Part shown: piece after piece, positions 52,501-60,385 of the stretch
How positions within the stretch are numbered: the stretch's first letter is position 1
Layout of the letters: every line of letters starts with the position of its first letter
From: Marinobacter halodurans
Lineage (GTDB): Bacteria > Pseudomonadota > Gammaproteobacteria > Pseudomonadales > Oleiphilaceae
Assembly: GCF_004327985.1 (NCBI RefSeq)
Contig: NZ_SJDL01000025.1
Location: 18,178-82,177, forward strand
Length of the DNA stretch: 64,000 nt
Reading direction: 5' to 3'
The notes under the pieces: model-generated
Seen by the model: the letters and a program-made list of their open reading frames with translations, nothing else
Databases searched by the model: none
What the model was told of the DNA's origin: nothing
Position numbers and translations under genes: made by a program

Positions 52501-53533
52501 GCTCGGTTCGTTCGCCGGCCTCATACAGCCGGAACAGATCCCTTGCCATGTCATAGGCCTTGCCCGGATAGGTCCCAGCCACGTCTTCCAGGAAAAACCA
52601 GGGACGTTCAAACTGCCACTCCACGGCCGGCTGACGCGGGCGCTGGGGCGCCACCTTGTCGAGATAGAACACCGGTCGGTCGCTGGGGCCGACATCGAAC
52701 ATGGCCCCATCCGCAGGCGCTGTATGGGGCATCAGCCGGCTGATTTGCTGGCAACGATGGTAGCGAAGGCTGAAATCGGTTTGCAGCCGGTTGATCCGAG
52801 CCGCCGGCAAGGGGGACTCGGAAAAGGCCACCTCCAGTTCGAGGTCCGTACTATCCAGCCGCATCGGTACCCAGACATCCGTCAGGGGCTTGCCCACAGG
52901 AATGCGCCTGTCTTCGGTCACTCGGCCGTCGGCGTCCCGGTAGTCGTCCAGGCGGACATCCTGGAAGTGGAGCTTGCCCTCCTCCCAGGTGATGCGCAGC
53001 TCCCGCCAGAGTCTGGTATCCCGGAACACGTAGAAGTAACCGGGCCTGGCCAGCACCGGCCAAGTGGGCGAAGCCGGCGGCGGGCGACCGATATCGCGAC
53101 CCAGCACCCAGTCGAAAGGCACCACCGGCAGGACGATGTGCTGCTGACCGGACTTGCTTTCCTGCCACTGGCTCTCCTCGGCCGTCTCCAACAGCGGCAG
53201 TTGGATGGCCTGCCCATCCTCAGTGTCCACTTCAAGCATCAACCGGCTGTCGGGCTGCCCCTGCCATGGCCAGATGTGAAGCGTCGACGAGCGATTGTTC
53301 AGCCCAGTGTGCTTACGCTCGCCATCGGGATAGCGGGGGTTCTCGCTCTCTGCGCCTTCTGGCCCGGCCTTTTCATAGACGACAAGCTTCTGGTGCGGGC
53401 CGTGGTCCTCACCGTGAACTTCGACGATGAAGTCGTGCCACATGCAGGGCGGGTAGTGGGGGAAATTGCTGAGGACACTTTGTTGTTCCCGGGAAGGCGA
53501 TGCGCCATTCGCCGACGGGTTGGACTGCGCCAT
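49538..53533 (-). CDS. VasX-like pore-forming type VI secretion effector
   Basis: A 1331-residue protein; AAGGAG precedes the ATG. The N-terminal region (1-270) has the MIX/VasX_N-type motif LARPGYFYVFRDTRLWREL near residue 165. No signal peptide. Residues about 640-960 form long coiled coils (KQLRAEYRQLNRQQAELTRR). Residues about 960-1150 hold several hydrophobic helices (VITSRMLLGAIGGVAVTGIS, LGWIGLGLLLGGTALIWVL), as in VasX-type toxins that permeabilise membranes. A soluble tail (about 1230-1331) follows, ending DDDQLFWVNGFAKPGSA. No VgrG, chaperone or T6SS core gene is in view. The family call is by eye; delivery by T6SS is inferred. Confidence 0.8.
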   Translation of the reverse strand: MAQSNPSANGASPSREQQSVLSNFPHYPPCMWHDFIVEVHGEDHGPHQKLVVYEKAGPEGAESENPRYPDGERKHTGLNNRSSTLHIWPWQGQPDSRLMLEVDTEDGQAIQLPLLETAEESQWQESKSGQQHIVLPVVPFDWVLGRDIGRPPPASPTWPVLARPGYFYVFRDTRLWRELRITWEEGKLHFQDVRLDDYRDADGRVTEDRRIPVGKPLTDVWVPMRLDSTDLELEVAFSESPLPAARINRLQTDFSLRYHRCQQISRLMPHTAPADGAMFDVGPSDRPVFYLDKVAPQRPRQPAVEWQFERPWFFLEDVAGTYPGKAYDMARDLFRLYEAGERTEPLLDYEKPEPGALALSIQQTVDKGGEPQKTRFFSAEDWKDQPAAADVIEPLRKRGVCGLKVDDRLYEIRHQAHRVETARELLALCSERARRHPQLESAQLVNQLILPSQFDGESNPLHHYAQALPSSGRERIERTLMTQERELGREYLDKAQDELLLCLRRQPYQQVLGDLFSSEGFDYAAAFRFAGRLVSLVMEPSIKQDPLHPQQGLPGGDSEGKQWLRSLCTEHEAVSQSQGVVSLARMLWPQADVSGQHAAYEPPQSPPDNPGDGVFRGPALARLETLSLPEDLSDIQTLEGFRLAAEIQAGGLTHLLFAGMAQGTKALNAAHNELHSAIRSALTALENNDGELKQLRAEYRQLNRQQAELTRRYEQKAQAALKAGREEYRAVMKASREAHRQLERTRAEAEVRLGQAQEALNQRFMARRLAMMSHPLEAIRQSMPTLLPGLRLMPLSDAIEQGKYVLGLEDLSAEGERVMPSKARAKKMLAWVLERDRPATQALSRLSQAQNELILARKAVEQSATNTASAQERLEAAQRRFNGMTDELESLGARATSVAAAIKATEQAIEDNRAQLDQAENSRLYRLLNTPVLPMVVLGVEAVNVWNAFASLSSTYRERGTIRALSGAGSGVYGASIATILLTERFASDAIKQKASAFLNYEFDGAVAKAIAESLGVGVITSRMLLGAIGGVAVTGISFSDTLYALDTGDPAVWGYGVTSASGVVMTMAAIIPAQATLLGMGPLGWIGLGLLLGGTALIWVLQDEPIENWLRNGPFGDHDGLPHLQGDDNAAEAYYRLLGQLMNLRLVYRSIPLTAPAQQAAIKSLNAADLEAIHEATHIIRVDSNLPGLLSAPEGIQALCKAQLLCKVFNLGRDYGLVSSKPVPDGEEQDHIILQQPTATGYVMLVRRPDSHRESRTFLGLPVGRQELRYEWQAKAQYRVTLKGKPFAFPAPPPKDTTRYDPKNDEFTTPDFTDDDQLFWVNGFAKPGSA

Positions 53534-53551
53534 CCGTGGATACTCCTTGTG

Positions 53552-53686
53552 CTGACACTCTGAGAACTTGAACGAGAGCGTCCTGCTCCCGGTTATTGCG
53601 TGAGCGAATCCTAGCGCATCGGTTGAACAACGTCATCCGATGGCTTTACGTGGGCAAGGTCGGGCCGGCTCCAGATCAGGATTCAT
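53552..53686. repeat. 135-bp direct repeat, copy A (upstream of effector)
   Basis: Matches 57690-57824 over its whole length at about 93 percent in the same orientation. It contains a GGGAGCA/TGCTCCC-like hairpin and, on the minus strand, a TTGTTC...TAGGAT stretch that might be a promoter for the effector, whose ATG is 18 bp further on. The rest of the 320-bp gap (53687-53855) shows nothing. Confidence 0.75.
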
Positions 53687-53855
53687 GTCTACAAGTTGAT
53701 AGCGATGTCCATAAATTTGCCCTGGATTTTGGGAATCGGATGCTATGCATGGTTGCAAGCAACGGTCCCAAAGCCAAAACTGAAGTGACCTTAGTATAAG
53801 GCAAAAAATGCACGACCTAACCCCTACCCTGCGCCCGCGCTATGCTCTTCAACGA

Positions 53856-54287
53856 CTAACCGAAGAACATAGCGGGCCTGAGGCCAAAACGCTCGGACAA
53901 TCTCTCAATGGCCTGACGACTCAAGACCCTTTTCCCATTAAGAACCTTGGAAACCATTGTCTTATCGCCAATTTCAGGCAAATCACTACCAGTAAGGCGG
54001 TGCTGGCTCATCAGTGTGCGAAGCAGCGCTATATCGACCGGAATCGAATCAGCTTCGTCAACAAATGCGGCCAACTGCTGATCCTGAGACTCATAGCGCT
54101 CAATCGCATGGCTTAGCATGTCAATCAGAGGATTAAGTGGATCATCTACCGTATCGTTAGCAGACTCCAATACCTGCTCCAGCGTCTCAAGCGCTGCTTC
54201 ATACTGCTTATCAGTCTCAATATTGATCAATGGCTGAGCAGTAGCCATAAACGCCTGGTATGCGTCGACGATTGCTAACTGTGTCAT
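53856..54287 (-). CDS. higA: HigA-type antitoxin
   Basis: A 143-residue antitoxin with an acidic N-terminal half and a C-terminal helix-turn-helix (HRLTGSDLPEIGDKTMVSKV, LNGKRVLSRQAIERLSERFG), the HigA2-like layout in which DNA binding is C-terminal. It follows higB by 3 bp. It would neutralise HigB and repress the operon through sites upstream of higB. Confidence 0.88.
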   Translation of the reverse strand: MTQLAIVDAYQAFMATAQPLINIETDKQYEAALETLEQVLESANDTVDDPLNPLIDMLSHAIERYESQDQQLAAFVDEADSIPVDIALLRTLMSQHRLTGSDLPEIGDKTMVSKVLNGKRVLSRQAIERLSERFGLRPAMFFG

Positions 54288-54290
54288 GAT

Positions 54291-54608
54291 TCACCTCTTG
54301 CCCTGTGCCTTCCGGTACTTGTCCGTCAGCTTGTCATAATCCGCATGGCTAACAATGTGCTTGATATACATGCGTTTATTTACAAACTGAATGAATGCAA
54401 GAACACGAAGATTGTTGCCGCCAACGTCCAGCACCCACCATTTGTCTTTGTACTTAAAATTGTCCAGCGATGGGAACACCGCCTTCAACTCCTCCGGCGT
54501 CTGAAAGTCCGTCCTGTTCAGGACTCGATACGTCTCCAAGAGCGCATCTCGATCATTCGGATACTTTTGAGCTGCATCGTTGAAAGGCTTCTTCGAAATA
54601 ACATTCAT
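54291..54608 (-). CDS. higB: HigB-type mRNA interferase toxin
   Basis: A 105-residue RelE-superfamily toxin of the HigB_toxin family: MNVISKKPFNDAAQKYPNDR, then DKWWVLDVGGNNLRVLAFIQ and KRMYIKHIVSHADYDKL. Such toxins cleave mRNA on the ribosome. First gene of the pair, with antitoxin downstream as is typical of higBA. Confidence 0.9.
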   Translation of the reverse strand: MNVISKKPFNDAAQKYPNDRDALLETYRVLNRTDFQTPEELKAVFPSLDNFKYKDKWWVLDVGGNNLRVLAFIQFVNKRMYIKHIVSHADYDKLTDKYRKAQGKR

Positions 54609-54620
54609 AAACCATCCCTA

Positions 54621-54666
54621 GTTGACTACCAGGCAACCATATACCAAAAGTTGACTTCTGGTCAAC
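54621..54666. promoter_or_regulatory. Two inverted repeats, candidate HigA operators
   Basis: GTTGAC-TTCTG-GTCAAC (54650-54666) is a perfect 6-bp inverted repeat, and GTTGAC-TACCAG-GCAAC (54621-54637) is a degenerate second copy 29 bp closer to higB. Paired sites just upstream of higB fit autoregulation by HigA. Confidence 0.6.
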
Positions 54667-55047
54667 AATGAAATAGATGCGTTCTCCACCAATACCTCAA
54701 TGAGGCAGAACTTGGCGGGAAAAGGCCTGGTGACAGCCTGATGTGCGCATGAAGGGGTCATTGAGGCCCGAAACCAGGCAGAATGGACGGCGAGGCCTCA
54801 CCCAGCTTCCGGGAGATTGGTGGGAGCTCCGATCAATGGCAAACGGTCTAAGCTGAGCTTGTGCTGAGCGTTTAGGCAACGCCGGGGTCTTGCCTTTTGC
54901 TGTCAATGTATCGCAAGGGCAAAACGCAAGACCTGACACCGAGGTCTCCTCAAAGGTCTCCTCAATGTAGTAGACGTCGCCGTGCCTGGCCTTGTTAGGG
55001 CCTTTGAATCGGGATAGCATAATCATATCGCCACTCGCGGAGGCATC
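54667..55047. other. Non-coding region between two toxin-antitoxin operons
   Basis: A 109-codon minus-strand frame (54697-55026) has poor composition and is not supported. CAAGACCTGACACCGAGGTC near 54928 recurs in part at 56629 and, as CAAGACTTGACCCCGG, at 57667, which looks like debris of a small dispersed element. The rest shows nothing. Confidence 0.4.
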
Positions 55048-55284
55048 ATGACGACCGAAACATTAGACCACCTGCGCTCCCAGATTTCGACTCTCTCAGA
55101 GTCGGAACGTGCAGCGCTGGCTCGCGAGCTCATAATGAGCCTGGACGGCCCCCGTGACGACTCTGTCGAGCAGGCTTGGAACGATGAAATCGTTCGCCGC
55201 GTATCCAAGGTCAAAAGCGGAAAGGCCACGCTGCTCAGTCGTGAAGAATTCCGATCAAAGATGCGAGCGAGGTTAGGCCAGTAA
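55048..55284 (+). CDS. Addiction-module antitoxin (unstab_antitox family)
   Basis: A 78-residue protein: LSESERAALARELIMSLDGP, then EQAWNDEIVRRVSKVKSGKA and LLSREEFRSKMRARL. This is the pattern of the small antitoxin family paired with RelE/ParE toxins (TIGR02574 type). It lies 2 bp before the toxin gene. One of the few plus-strand genes in the accessory region. Confidence 0.88.
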   Translation: MTTETLDHLRSQISTLSESERAALARELIMSLDGPRDDSVEQAWNDEIVRRVSKVKSGKATLLSREEFRSKMRARLGQ

Positions 55285-55286
55285 CA

Positions 55287-55601
55287 GTGCGAACGGTAAG
55301 GATACTGGAAGAAGCCTCGCAGGAAGCGATAGAGGCAGCAGCATGGTACGAATATGAGCAGGCTGGACTCGGACCCGAGTTTTTCGCTGCCGCTGATGCC
55401 GCCATCGACGTTATTGAAGAAAACATCACCCCCTTATCACCTCTTCCCGATGAAGCTGGCGATACCGGTGCAAAACGCCTTATTCTGGAACGCTTCCCCT
55501 ACGATATAGTTGCGATTGAGTTGCCGGAAGAAACGGTCGTAATCGCCATTGCCCACCACTCTCGCAAGCCCGGCTATTGGCTGGGACGTGGTAAGCCCTA
55601 A
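55287..55601 (+). CDS. RelE/ParE-family toxin
   Basis: A 104-residue toxin starting at GTG 55287. It has ILEEASQEAIEAAAWYEYEQ at the N-terminus, then FPYDIVAIELPEETVVIAIA and HHSRKPGYWLGR, the C-terminal strand with basic residues of the ParE/RelE fold. The TAA stop lies in CCCTAAC, immediately followed by the IS1182 end. Confidence 0.88.
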   Translation: MRTVRILEEASQEAIEAAAWYEYEQAGLGPEFFAAADAAIDVIEENITPLSPLPDEAGDTGAKRLILERFPYDIVAIELPEETVVIAIAHHSRKPGYWLGRGKP

Positions 55602-55604
55602 CGA

Positions 55605-55966
55605 GGCTGTAGAAAAACCCGATTCTGAGCCGTTCCCACTGCCTGATTTCTAATTTTATCGTTGCGACCATTAACTGGCCGATAATTCCGATTCCGCTAT
55701 TGGGCCGTCAGTTTCGGCCCTTTGGCGGCGTGATGCCGGTATTATTGGCGCCCAATAGCCATACTTCCCGCCTTCCGCCACCGGCATCACGCCGCCAACC
55801 GCCCGTAATTCGCCAGCTTCTCAATATTGTGCACCAGGCAGTATAGCTGCCACTGACCCTGCACCTTTTTCTTGCCTCGCAGACTAAAACGGTTCAGCCG
55901 TTTATTCGTGCCGATGTTGCCGAACACCGGTTCCAGGTAATCCCCCCATTTTTTGCCTAAAATAAA
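55605..55966 (-). mobile_element. IS1182-family remnant (right end and transposase C-terminus)
   Basis: The terminal repeat GAGGCTGTAGAAAAACCC begins at 55605. A minus-strand frame stopping at 55787 reads WGDYLEPVFGNIGTNKRLNR and on to YCLVHNIEKLANYG, the conserved end of IS1182 transposases. The rest of the transposase is missing, replaced by an AAACCGGGACAGA-type repeat and an IS110 fragment. Confidence 0.7.
55722..55798. repeat. 19-bp perfect inverted repeat in the IS1182 end
   Basis: TTGGCGGCGTGATGCCGGT (55722-55740) pairs perfectly with 55780-55798. The loop contains a further TATTGG-CGC-CCAATA stem. It lies between the transposase stop and the terminal repeat, so it may block read-through transcription into the element. 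Confidence 0.65.
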
Positions 55967-55984
55967 TCTGTCCCGGTTTTTGGG

Positions 55985-56387
55985 TAGAAAACACCTGCTG
56001 CAACGCATTGCGGGCTACCCTTCGTTCCTTTCCGAGGGTGAATAGCTCAAGCATTCGGCGTGAATCAATGGCGTCCGTTTTGGCCGGCGCGGGAAAGATC
56101 TCTTTATACCGCGCCAACTTCAGGTTGTTGACGTTAAACAGCTCCCAGCCGTGCGCCAGGGTTTGGCTATCGAGCGGCCGGGCCCAACCGTTGTATCCCT
56201 CCATGGCCACTTGCACGACCTGTCCTGGCGCGCCGCGATGCCGTTCAATCCGGGTAAAGAAAGAAGAGAATCCGGATGGGCTGTGGTCGATCCTGAACTC
56301 GTCGATCAAGCGGCCGTCGGCATCGCCCACGGCGACTTGATGGAACCGGCTACCAACATCGACTGCAACCAAGAGCGGGGACGTCAT
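55985..56387 (-). pseudogene. IS110-family transposase, N-terminal fragment
   Basis: About 134 codons from ATG 56387: MTSPLLVAVDVGSRFHQVAV (first DEDD Asp), VQVAMEGYNGWARPL (Glu), FPAPAKTDAIDSRRML (Asp). The C-terminal half, with the second DEDD residues and the Ser domain, is absent. After QQVFSTQKP the frame runs into repeat and IS1182 sequence. Non-functional. Confidence 0.8.
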
Positions 56388-56708
56388 GAGGGGCCTCCAA
56401 GGCAGACAAGCGCATGAAGTCATCTGGCGTCTCGTCTACCTCTTAGCCATCACCGTGAAGGCGGGCACCATCCTCGTTGGACGTTCCAGATGATGCAGGG
56501 GCAGCGGAGGCGGCATTTCAGAGTCGAGCGATGCCACGGAGGATCGCGGACCCCATGAGCCACACCTCCGCCACCGGTACTAGTCTAGAACAGAACGCAT
56601 CCACTGATCTGCTAAATTCAAAGGTAGACACCGAGGTCTCTCATTGGCAGAGCGAAGTGGTGACAAGGCTGTCCGGTGTAGGGCCTTCAGGCCCGGAACG
56701 AACTGGAA
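56388..56708. other. IS110 leader and possible half attC site
   Basis: 56388-56470 is probably the left end of the IS110 remnant. Near 56670-56722, read on the minus strand, CCTAACCAATAGTTCCAGTT then GGGCCTGAAGGCCC follows the PhzF stop. This looks like the 5' arm of an integron attC, but no matching 3' arm was found. No gene supported. Confidence 0.35.
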
Positions 56709-57587
56709 CTATTGGTTAGGAAGCCGTAGCGTTCCATTGCCAACCAAACAGACTTTACCCCTTATGGTCACGTTTAGTTCAGAGTCTCCCTGAACAGTCG
56801 CATAAAGCTCGCTTGGCCTATGAAGAAATCGTCCCTGTGCCAAAACAAGGGTATCACTTACGGGTGCGCGCCCATGTGTAACCAAATATACCGCTGCCGG
56901 CCCTGCTGCGCTGCCAGTTGCGATGTCCTCGACACTACCTTCATTATCCCAAGTACGTCCTTCGAGTTCATTTACGTCCAAAACGTAAACAAATTTGGCA
57001 CCCACTGTCGCTAGCAATGCCTCAAAGTCAGAAACAACGATCCGTGCGTGTTCAAGGTTGGAACTTATAGGCACGATTAGGTAAGGAAGTCCCGTTGAAA
57101 CCACCTGTAGCGGAAGCTTTGGAGCCAGATCAGTGATTGAAAGATTCAGCGCCTCCAAAATGATTTCATTTTTTTCCGCTGGAATCGGGGGATCAATGGC
57201 TGCAATTCCTTGATCCATTTCTGCGACATAGGAATCACCGTGACGACGGCTAGTCAAGTTGATGCTTCGGTCATGAATTACAAACTCAAGGCGAACCTCA
57301 TCTTGCCCCCAGAAGAACTCAGAATGGAGCGTCGCTGCTGCCCCGATGACTGGGTGCCCTGCGAAGGAAAGCTCCTCTTCCATTGTAAAAATCCGAGCAT
57401 TGAATTTTGATGATTGGTCGGTCCGCTGCAGGAAAATGGTTTCGAACTGGCGCATTTCCTGAGTAATGCTCTGCATGACATGTTTCGGCAGATCGTCATC
57501 AAGCAAGAAAACACTCAATCCATTGCCTGACAATGGCTGGTTAGCGAATACATCAACGAGCCAAAAGGGGAGTGTTCGTAGAGACAT
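56709..57587 (-). CDS. PhzF-family isomerase/epimerase-like protein
   Basis: A 292-residue protein: LPFWLVDVFANQPLSGNGLS, then MRQFETIFLQ (the catalytic Glu region) and EELSFAGHPVIGAAATLH, all PhzF signatures, with a second-half DIATGSAAGPAAVYLVTHG. PhzF enzymes isomerise small substrates by acid-base catalysis. Substrate unknown. It sits between element debris and the 135-bp repeat, suggesting a mobile cargo gene. Confidence 0.88.
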   Translation of the reverse strand: MSLRTLPFWLVDVFANQPLSGNGLSVFLLDDDLPKHVMQSITQEMRQFETIFLQRTDQSSKFNARIFTMEEELSFAGHPVIGAAATLHSEFFWGQDEVRLEFVIHDRSINLTSRRHGDSYVAEMDQGIAAIDPPIPAEKNEIILEALNLSITDLAPKLPLQVVSTGLPYLIVPISSNLEHARIVVSDFEALLATVGAKFVYVLDVNELEGRTWDNEGSVEDIATGSAAGPAAVYLVTHGRAPVSDTLVLAQGRFLHRPSELYATVQGDSELNVTIRGKVCLVGNGTLRLPNQ

Positions 57588-57689
57588 TGTGATTTCCTAA
57601 CGCTAAGGAAGGTCTGAATAACCGTGGTTTTTTTGCTGGTCTTGGTTGAATCCACGGGCCAAAGGCAAGACTTGACCCCGGACTTTGCA

Positions 57690-57824
57690 CTGACATTCTG
57701 GGAGTCTGAACGGGAGCATCCTGCTCCCGGTTATTGCGTGAGCGAATCCTAGCGCATCGGTTGAACAACGTCATCCGATGGCTTTACGTGGGCAAGGCCG
57801 GGCCGTCTCCAGATCAGGATTCAT
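57690..57824. repeat. 135-bp direct repeat, copy B
   Basis: Second copy of the repeat at 53552-53686. It ends inside the stop codon region of the HExxH-type gene and is about 100 bp upstream of the PhzF gene. Recombination between the copies would remove the 4.1 kb with both toxin-antitoxin pairs, the IS debris and phzF. Confidence 0.75.
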
Positions 57825-58471
57825 AAACCCAACAGGTAATGATAAAAACTTGCCGCGGGCTCATGCACCAACGAAGCCGCATCCTCGCCTTCGTTGCGTT
57901 CCAGATACCGCTTGACCAGCGCATAGCCGAGGCTATAACCGGCCCATTGAGGAAGACCTCCTTGGCCAAAAAACCACGCCTCGTGCCGGTAAGACGGGGC
58001 GGACCACTCTTGTGCCGCCTGATTCGCGCAGGCCGCCATCTCGGTCGCGCTTAATGCAGACTCCCATGGTTCAGGCGTATTACCGTAGAGAAGTCTACAG
58101 AAATGGCCGGCTAATCCCTCCGATACCAAGGCCTCGCCCAGCGTCCTCCCATATCCGGGACCTTGCCAGCGCACAACGTGGTGGAGCTCATGTGCCACCA
58201 TCCGTTCGAACGGCTCCCCCATGTTGCTTTCGAAGTGGATGTTCTCCGGATCCAGGGTGAGTTGCATCATGGTGCCTGTCGGGGCATAGCCAACAAAGCC
58301 CATACAATCGATGACCTGCCCCGGCCAGACCTGCACCACCACATCCAGACTGATGGCAGGCAAAACCAGCTCCGCCCGACGGCGCGCTTCCGTGATCCCC
58401 TCATCGATGCGGGTAATCCACCCATCCAACTGTCCACAAGCATTGGCACAATGCACAACCCACTGTGTCAT
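57821..58471 (-). CDS. DUF2268-like putative zinc metalloprotease
   Basis: A 216-residue protein with the zinc motif HELHH in RMVAHELHHVVRWQGPGYGR and a downstream Glu in EALVSEGLAGHFCRLLYG, the pattern of DUF2268 predicted proteases. Trp and His residues are abundant in the second half. The upstream GNAT gene overlaps it by 4 bp, so they form an operon. Substrate unknown. Confidence 0.8.
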   Translation of the reverse strand: MTQWVVHCANACGQLDGWITRIDEGITEARRRAELVLPAISLDVVVQVWPGQVIDCMGFVGYAPTGTMMQLTLDPENIHFESNMGEPFERMVAHELHHVVRWQGPGYGRTLGEALVSEGLAGHFCRLLYGNTPEPWESALSATEMAACANQAAQEWSAPSYRHEAWFFGQGGLPQWAGYSLGYALVKRYLERNEGEDAASLVHEPAASFYHYLLGL

Positions 58472-59037
58472 GCTGACGCCCCCTCGAGCGGAAACTCCGA
58501 AGCCAACAGGGAATAGAAGGCATGGTCAACGTACTTTCCGTACAGATACTCCCGTTCGCGAAGTACCCCTTCGAACCTGAATCCCAAACGCTCGGGAATG
58601 GCTCGACTCCTGGTGTTGTTCGAGGCACACGCGATTTCAATTCGGTTCAAATCGTATCTCTGGAAGCCTACCCCGACCAGAGTGCGTACCGTTGACGTCA
58701 TAATGCCAAGTCCGGAATAAGCCTCACCCAACCAGTACCCGATCCCGCCGATCCTGTTTGTCACATCAAGCGGATGAAACCCGCACACCCCTGCCAGGAC
58801 GGCGCTGTAGTAAATCGCATACTGCGGCCCCTTGCCCGACTCATACTGTCTGATCGCGGACGCTATGAAGGCTTCGGAGTCCGCCGGGGAGCGGTTCGCA
58901 TCAACCCAGGGCAGCCACTCACGCAAGTGAGCACGGTTCGTGTCGATCAATTCGAAAAGCTCGTCCCTGTGATCCGGATTGAGCAACTGCAACTCAATGG
59001 CGTGGTCTATAACCAACGATCCCTCCAATCGTTTCAA
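58468..59037 (-). CDS. GNAT-family N-acetyltransferase (RimJ/RimL-like)
   Basis: A 189-residue acetyltransferase: LREWLPWVDANRSPADSEAF, GVCGFHPLDVTNRIGGIGYW, then YDLNRIEIACASNNTRSRAI (acetyl-CoA site region) and RLGFRFEGVLREREYLYGKY, typical of RimL-type enzymes. The start is TTG 59037 or a later TTG with GGAGGG just upstream, so the N-terminus is uncertain. Coupled to the metalloprotease-like gene. Confidence 0.88.
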   Translation of the reverse strand: MKRLEGSLVIDHAIELQLLNPDHRDELFELIDTNRAHLREWLPWVDANRSPADSEAFIASAIRQYESGKGPQYAIYYSAVLAGVCGFHPLDVTNRIGGIGYWLGEAYSGLGIMTSTVRTLVGVGFQRYDLNRIEIACASNNTRSRAIPERLGFRFEGVLREREYLYGKYVDHAFYSLLASEFPLEGASA

Positions 59038-59324
59038 ATCACGGCGCGTGTTCGTGAGCGTGCAATGCGCGGCTTGTCAGTCGGTACACCAAACGGGACA
59101 AAGCCAACAATCCATCCGGCAACACACGCCACGAGTAACAGCGCAGATTTCCGCTGGACCGTTTTGGCACCGCGTTAACTCTCGGCTCGATATCAACTCA
59201 GAAGCCAGATATGGCTCCGGCAGGATGTCACAGTAGGCCTGCTGCCATACATGAACCGGTGATTCGGAAACCTCAATGATGAGATGTATTCAAAGGGCTG
59301 TGGCCCCATAAACAGACTCTCTAC

Positions 59325-59474
59325 TCAGCCACCGGCCATCACAAGCCAGTATCCTGTCGACAGAGTGATCCCAATGCCCAAAGCGGCCAACGAGGCAACC
59401 CCGAGTATTGCGAACCATTCAAAACCGACTGCCCAATAGATGGCCAACTTCTCACGAAAAAATAGCAATCTCAT
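59325..59474 (-). CDS. 49-residue single-pass membrane protein
   Basis: Reads MRLLFFREKLAIYWAVGFEW followed by a clean membrane helix (FAILGVASLAALGIGITL) and ends YWLVMAGG. A positively charged N-terminus before the helix supports a real small membrane protein. The ribosome site is weak. The 290 bp between it and the GNAT gene hold no supported gene. Confidence 0.4.
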   Translation of the reverse strand: MRLLFFREKLAIYWAVGFEWFAILGVASLAALGIGITLSTGYWLVMAGG

Positions 59475-59517
59475 ACTTTGTCCAAGAGAATTTAATAAAT
59501 CTGCCCAGGATTTCCAT

Positions 59518-59562
59518 GATCATTCCGAGGACAATTGATAAAAATTAAAGCGCTACGACCCC
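59518..59562. repeat. 45-bp direct repeat, copy A
   Basis: GATCATTCCGAGG... to AAAGCGCTACGACCCC, matching 60819-60863 at 40 of 45 positions in the same orientation. With that copy it brackets the second LysE gene and the broken cupin gene. Confidence 0.65.
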
Positions 59563-59677
59563 ATTGATTCGGCATTTTTGTTAGGGCCATAGAGCCTCAG
59601 TTAATGCACTGAAAATACAAAAATAGACCTGCGCCCCGCGCTCCGTGACCAGCTTCTCGCGATTCCAGTTTCTCGCC

Positions 59678-60292
59678 TTACCGATCAGTCAGGGCGAGCT
59701 GAACGCCCAGGCCCGCGAACGCTGCCGCGAAGCCCCGTCGTAACCAACCCTGAACCCTGGGTGACTCAATGACGACGGTCCGGAAAGCATGGGCGAGCTG
59801 CCCATAGATCGCGAAAACAACAAAGGTCATCGCCATGAAAACGCCACTCAGGCCCAGCAACTGAGCCAACGGCGACAGGGAATCCGCCGCAACGAACTGG
59901 GGCAGGAAGGCCAGGAAAAAGATCGTCAGCTTGGGGTTGAGGATATTCAGCAGGAACGCCCTGAGCACCAGAGATGCCACACCACCCTTGCGCCGCACGT
60001 CTTGAACGGAGAAAGCGCTTCGATCGCGCCACGTCGCAATCGCCAGGTAAAGGAGATAGGCAACCCCGGCATACTTGAGCATCTGAAACGCGACCGCGCT
60101 GGTATGCATGACGGCCGCCAACCCCAAGATAGTGGCCAGCAAATGCGGGACAATGCCCAGGGTGCATCCTAGAGAGGCAAACAGGCTTGCACGACGCCCA
60201 TGCATCAAGCCAGAGGAAACGGTGAAAATGACACCGGTGCCTGGAATCAGTACGACAACCAGAGAGGTCAGCAGAAACTCAGCGGAGAACAT
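59678..60292 (-). CDS. LysE/RhtB-family amino-acid exporter, copy 2
   Basis: A 204-residue protein with 197 of 204 residues identical to the copy at 38693-39307. Substitutions are conservative (for example AGVAYLLYLAIAT against AGVVYLLYLAVAT), so both may work. Similarity extends about 30 bp upstream of the ATG and stops just after the stop codon. Confidence 0.9.
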   Translation of the reverse strand: MFSAEFLLTSLVVVLIPGTGVIFTVSSGLMHGRRASLFASLGCTLGIVPHLLATILGLAAVMHTSAVAFQMLKYAGVAYLLYLAIATWRDRSAFSVQDVRRKGGVASLVLRAFLLNILNPKLTIFFLAFLPQFVAADSLSPLAQLLGLSGVFMAMTFVVFAIYGQLAHAFRTVVIESPRVQGWLRRGFAAAFAGLGVQLALTDR

Positions 60293-60385
60293 CTGCGATG
60301 GCTCCTATATCGGGCTTAAACATGAAGACTCCCCACAAAATGGGCTGCCTGGGCCAGCCAAAATGAACGATCCGCAGCCCAACGG

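Noticed and set aside
52145..53563. 472-codon plus-strand frame opposite the effector N-terminus
   Set aside because: Antisense shadow. The minus-strand frame has a ribosome site, a MIX-like motif and a long coiled coil.
54697..55026. 109-codon minus-strand frame between the toxin-antitoxin operons
   Set aside because: Poor composition and overlap with element debris; no ribosome site or motif.
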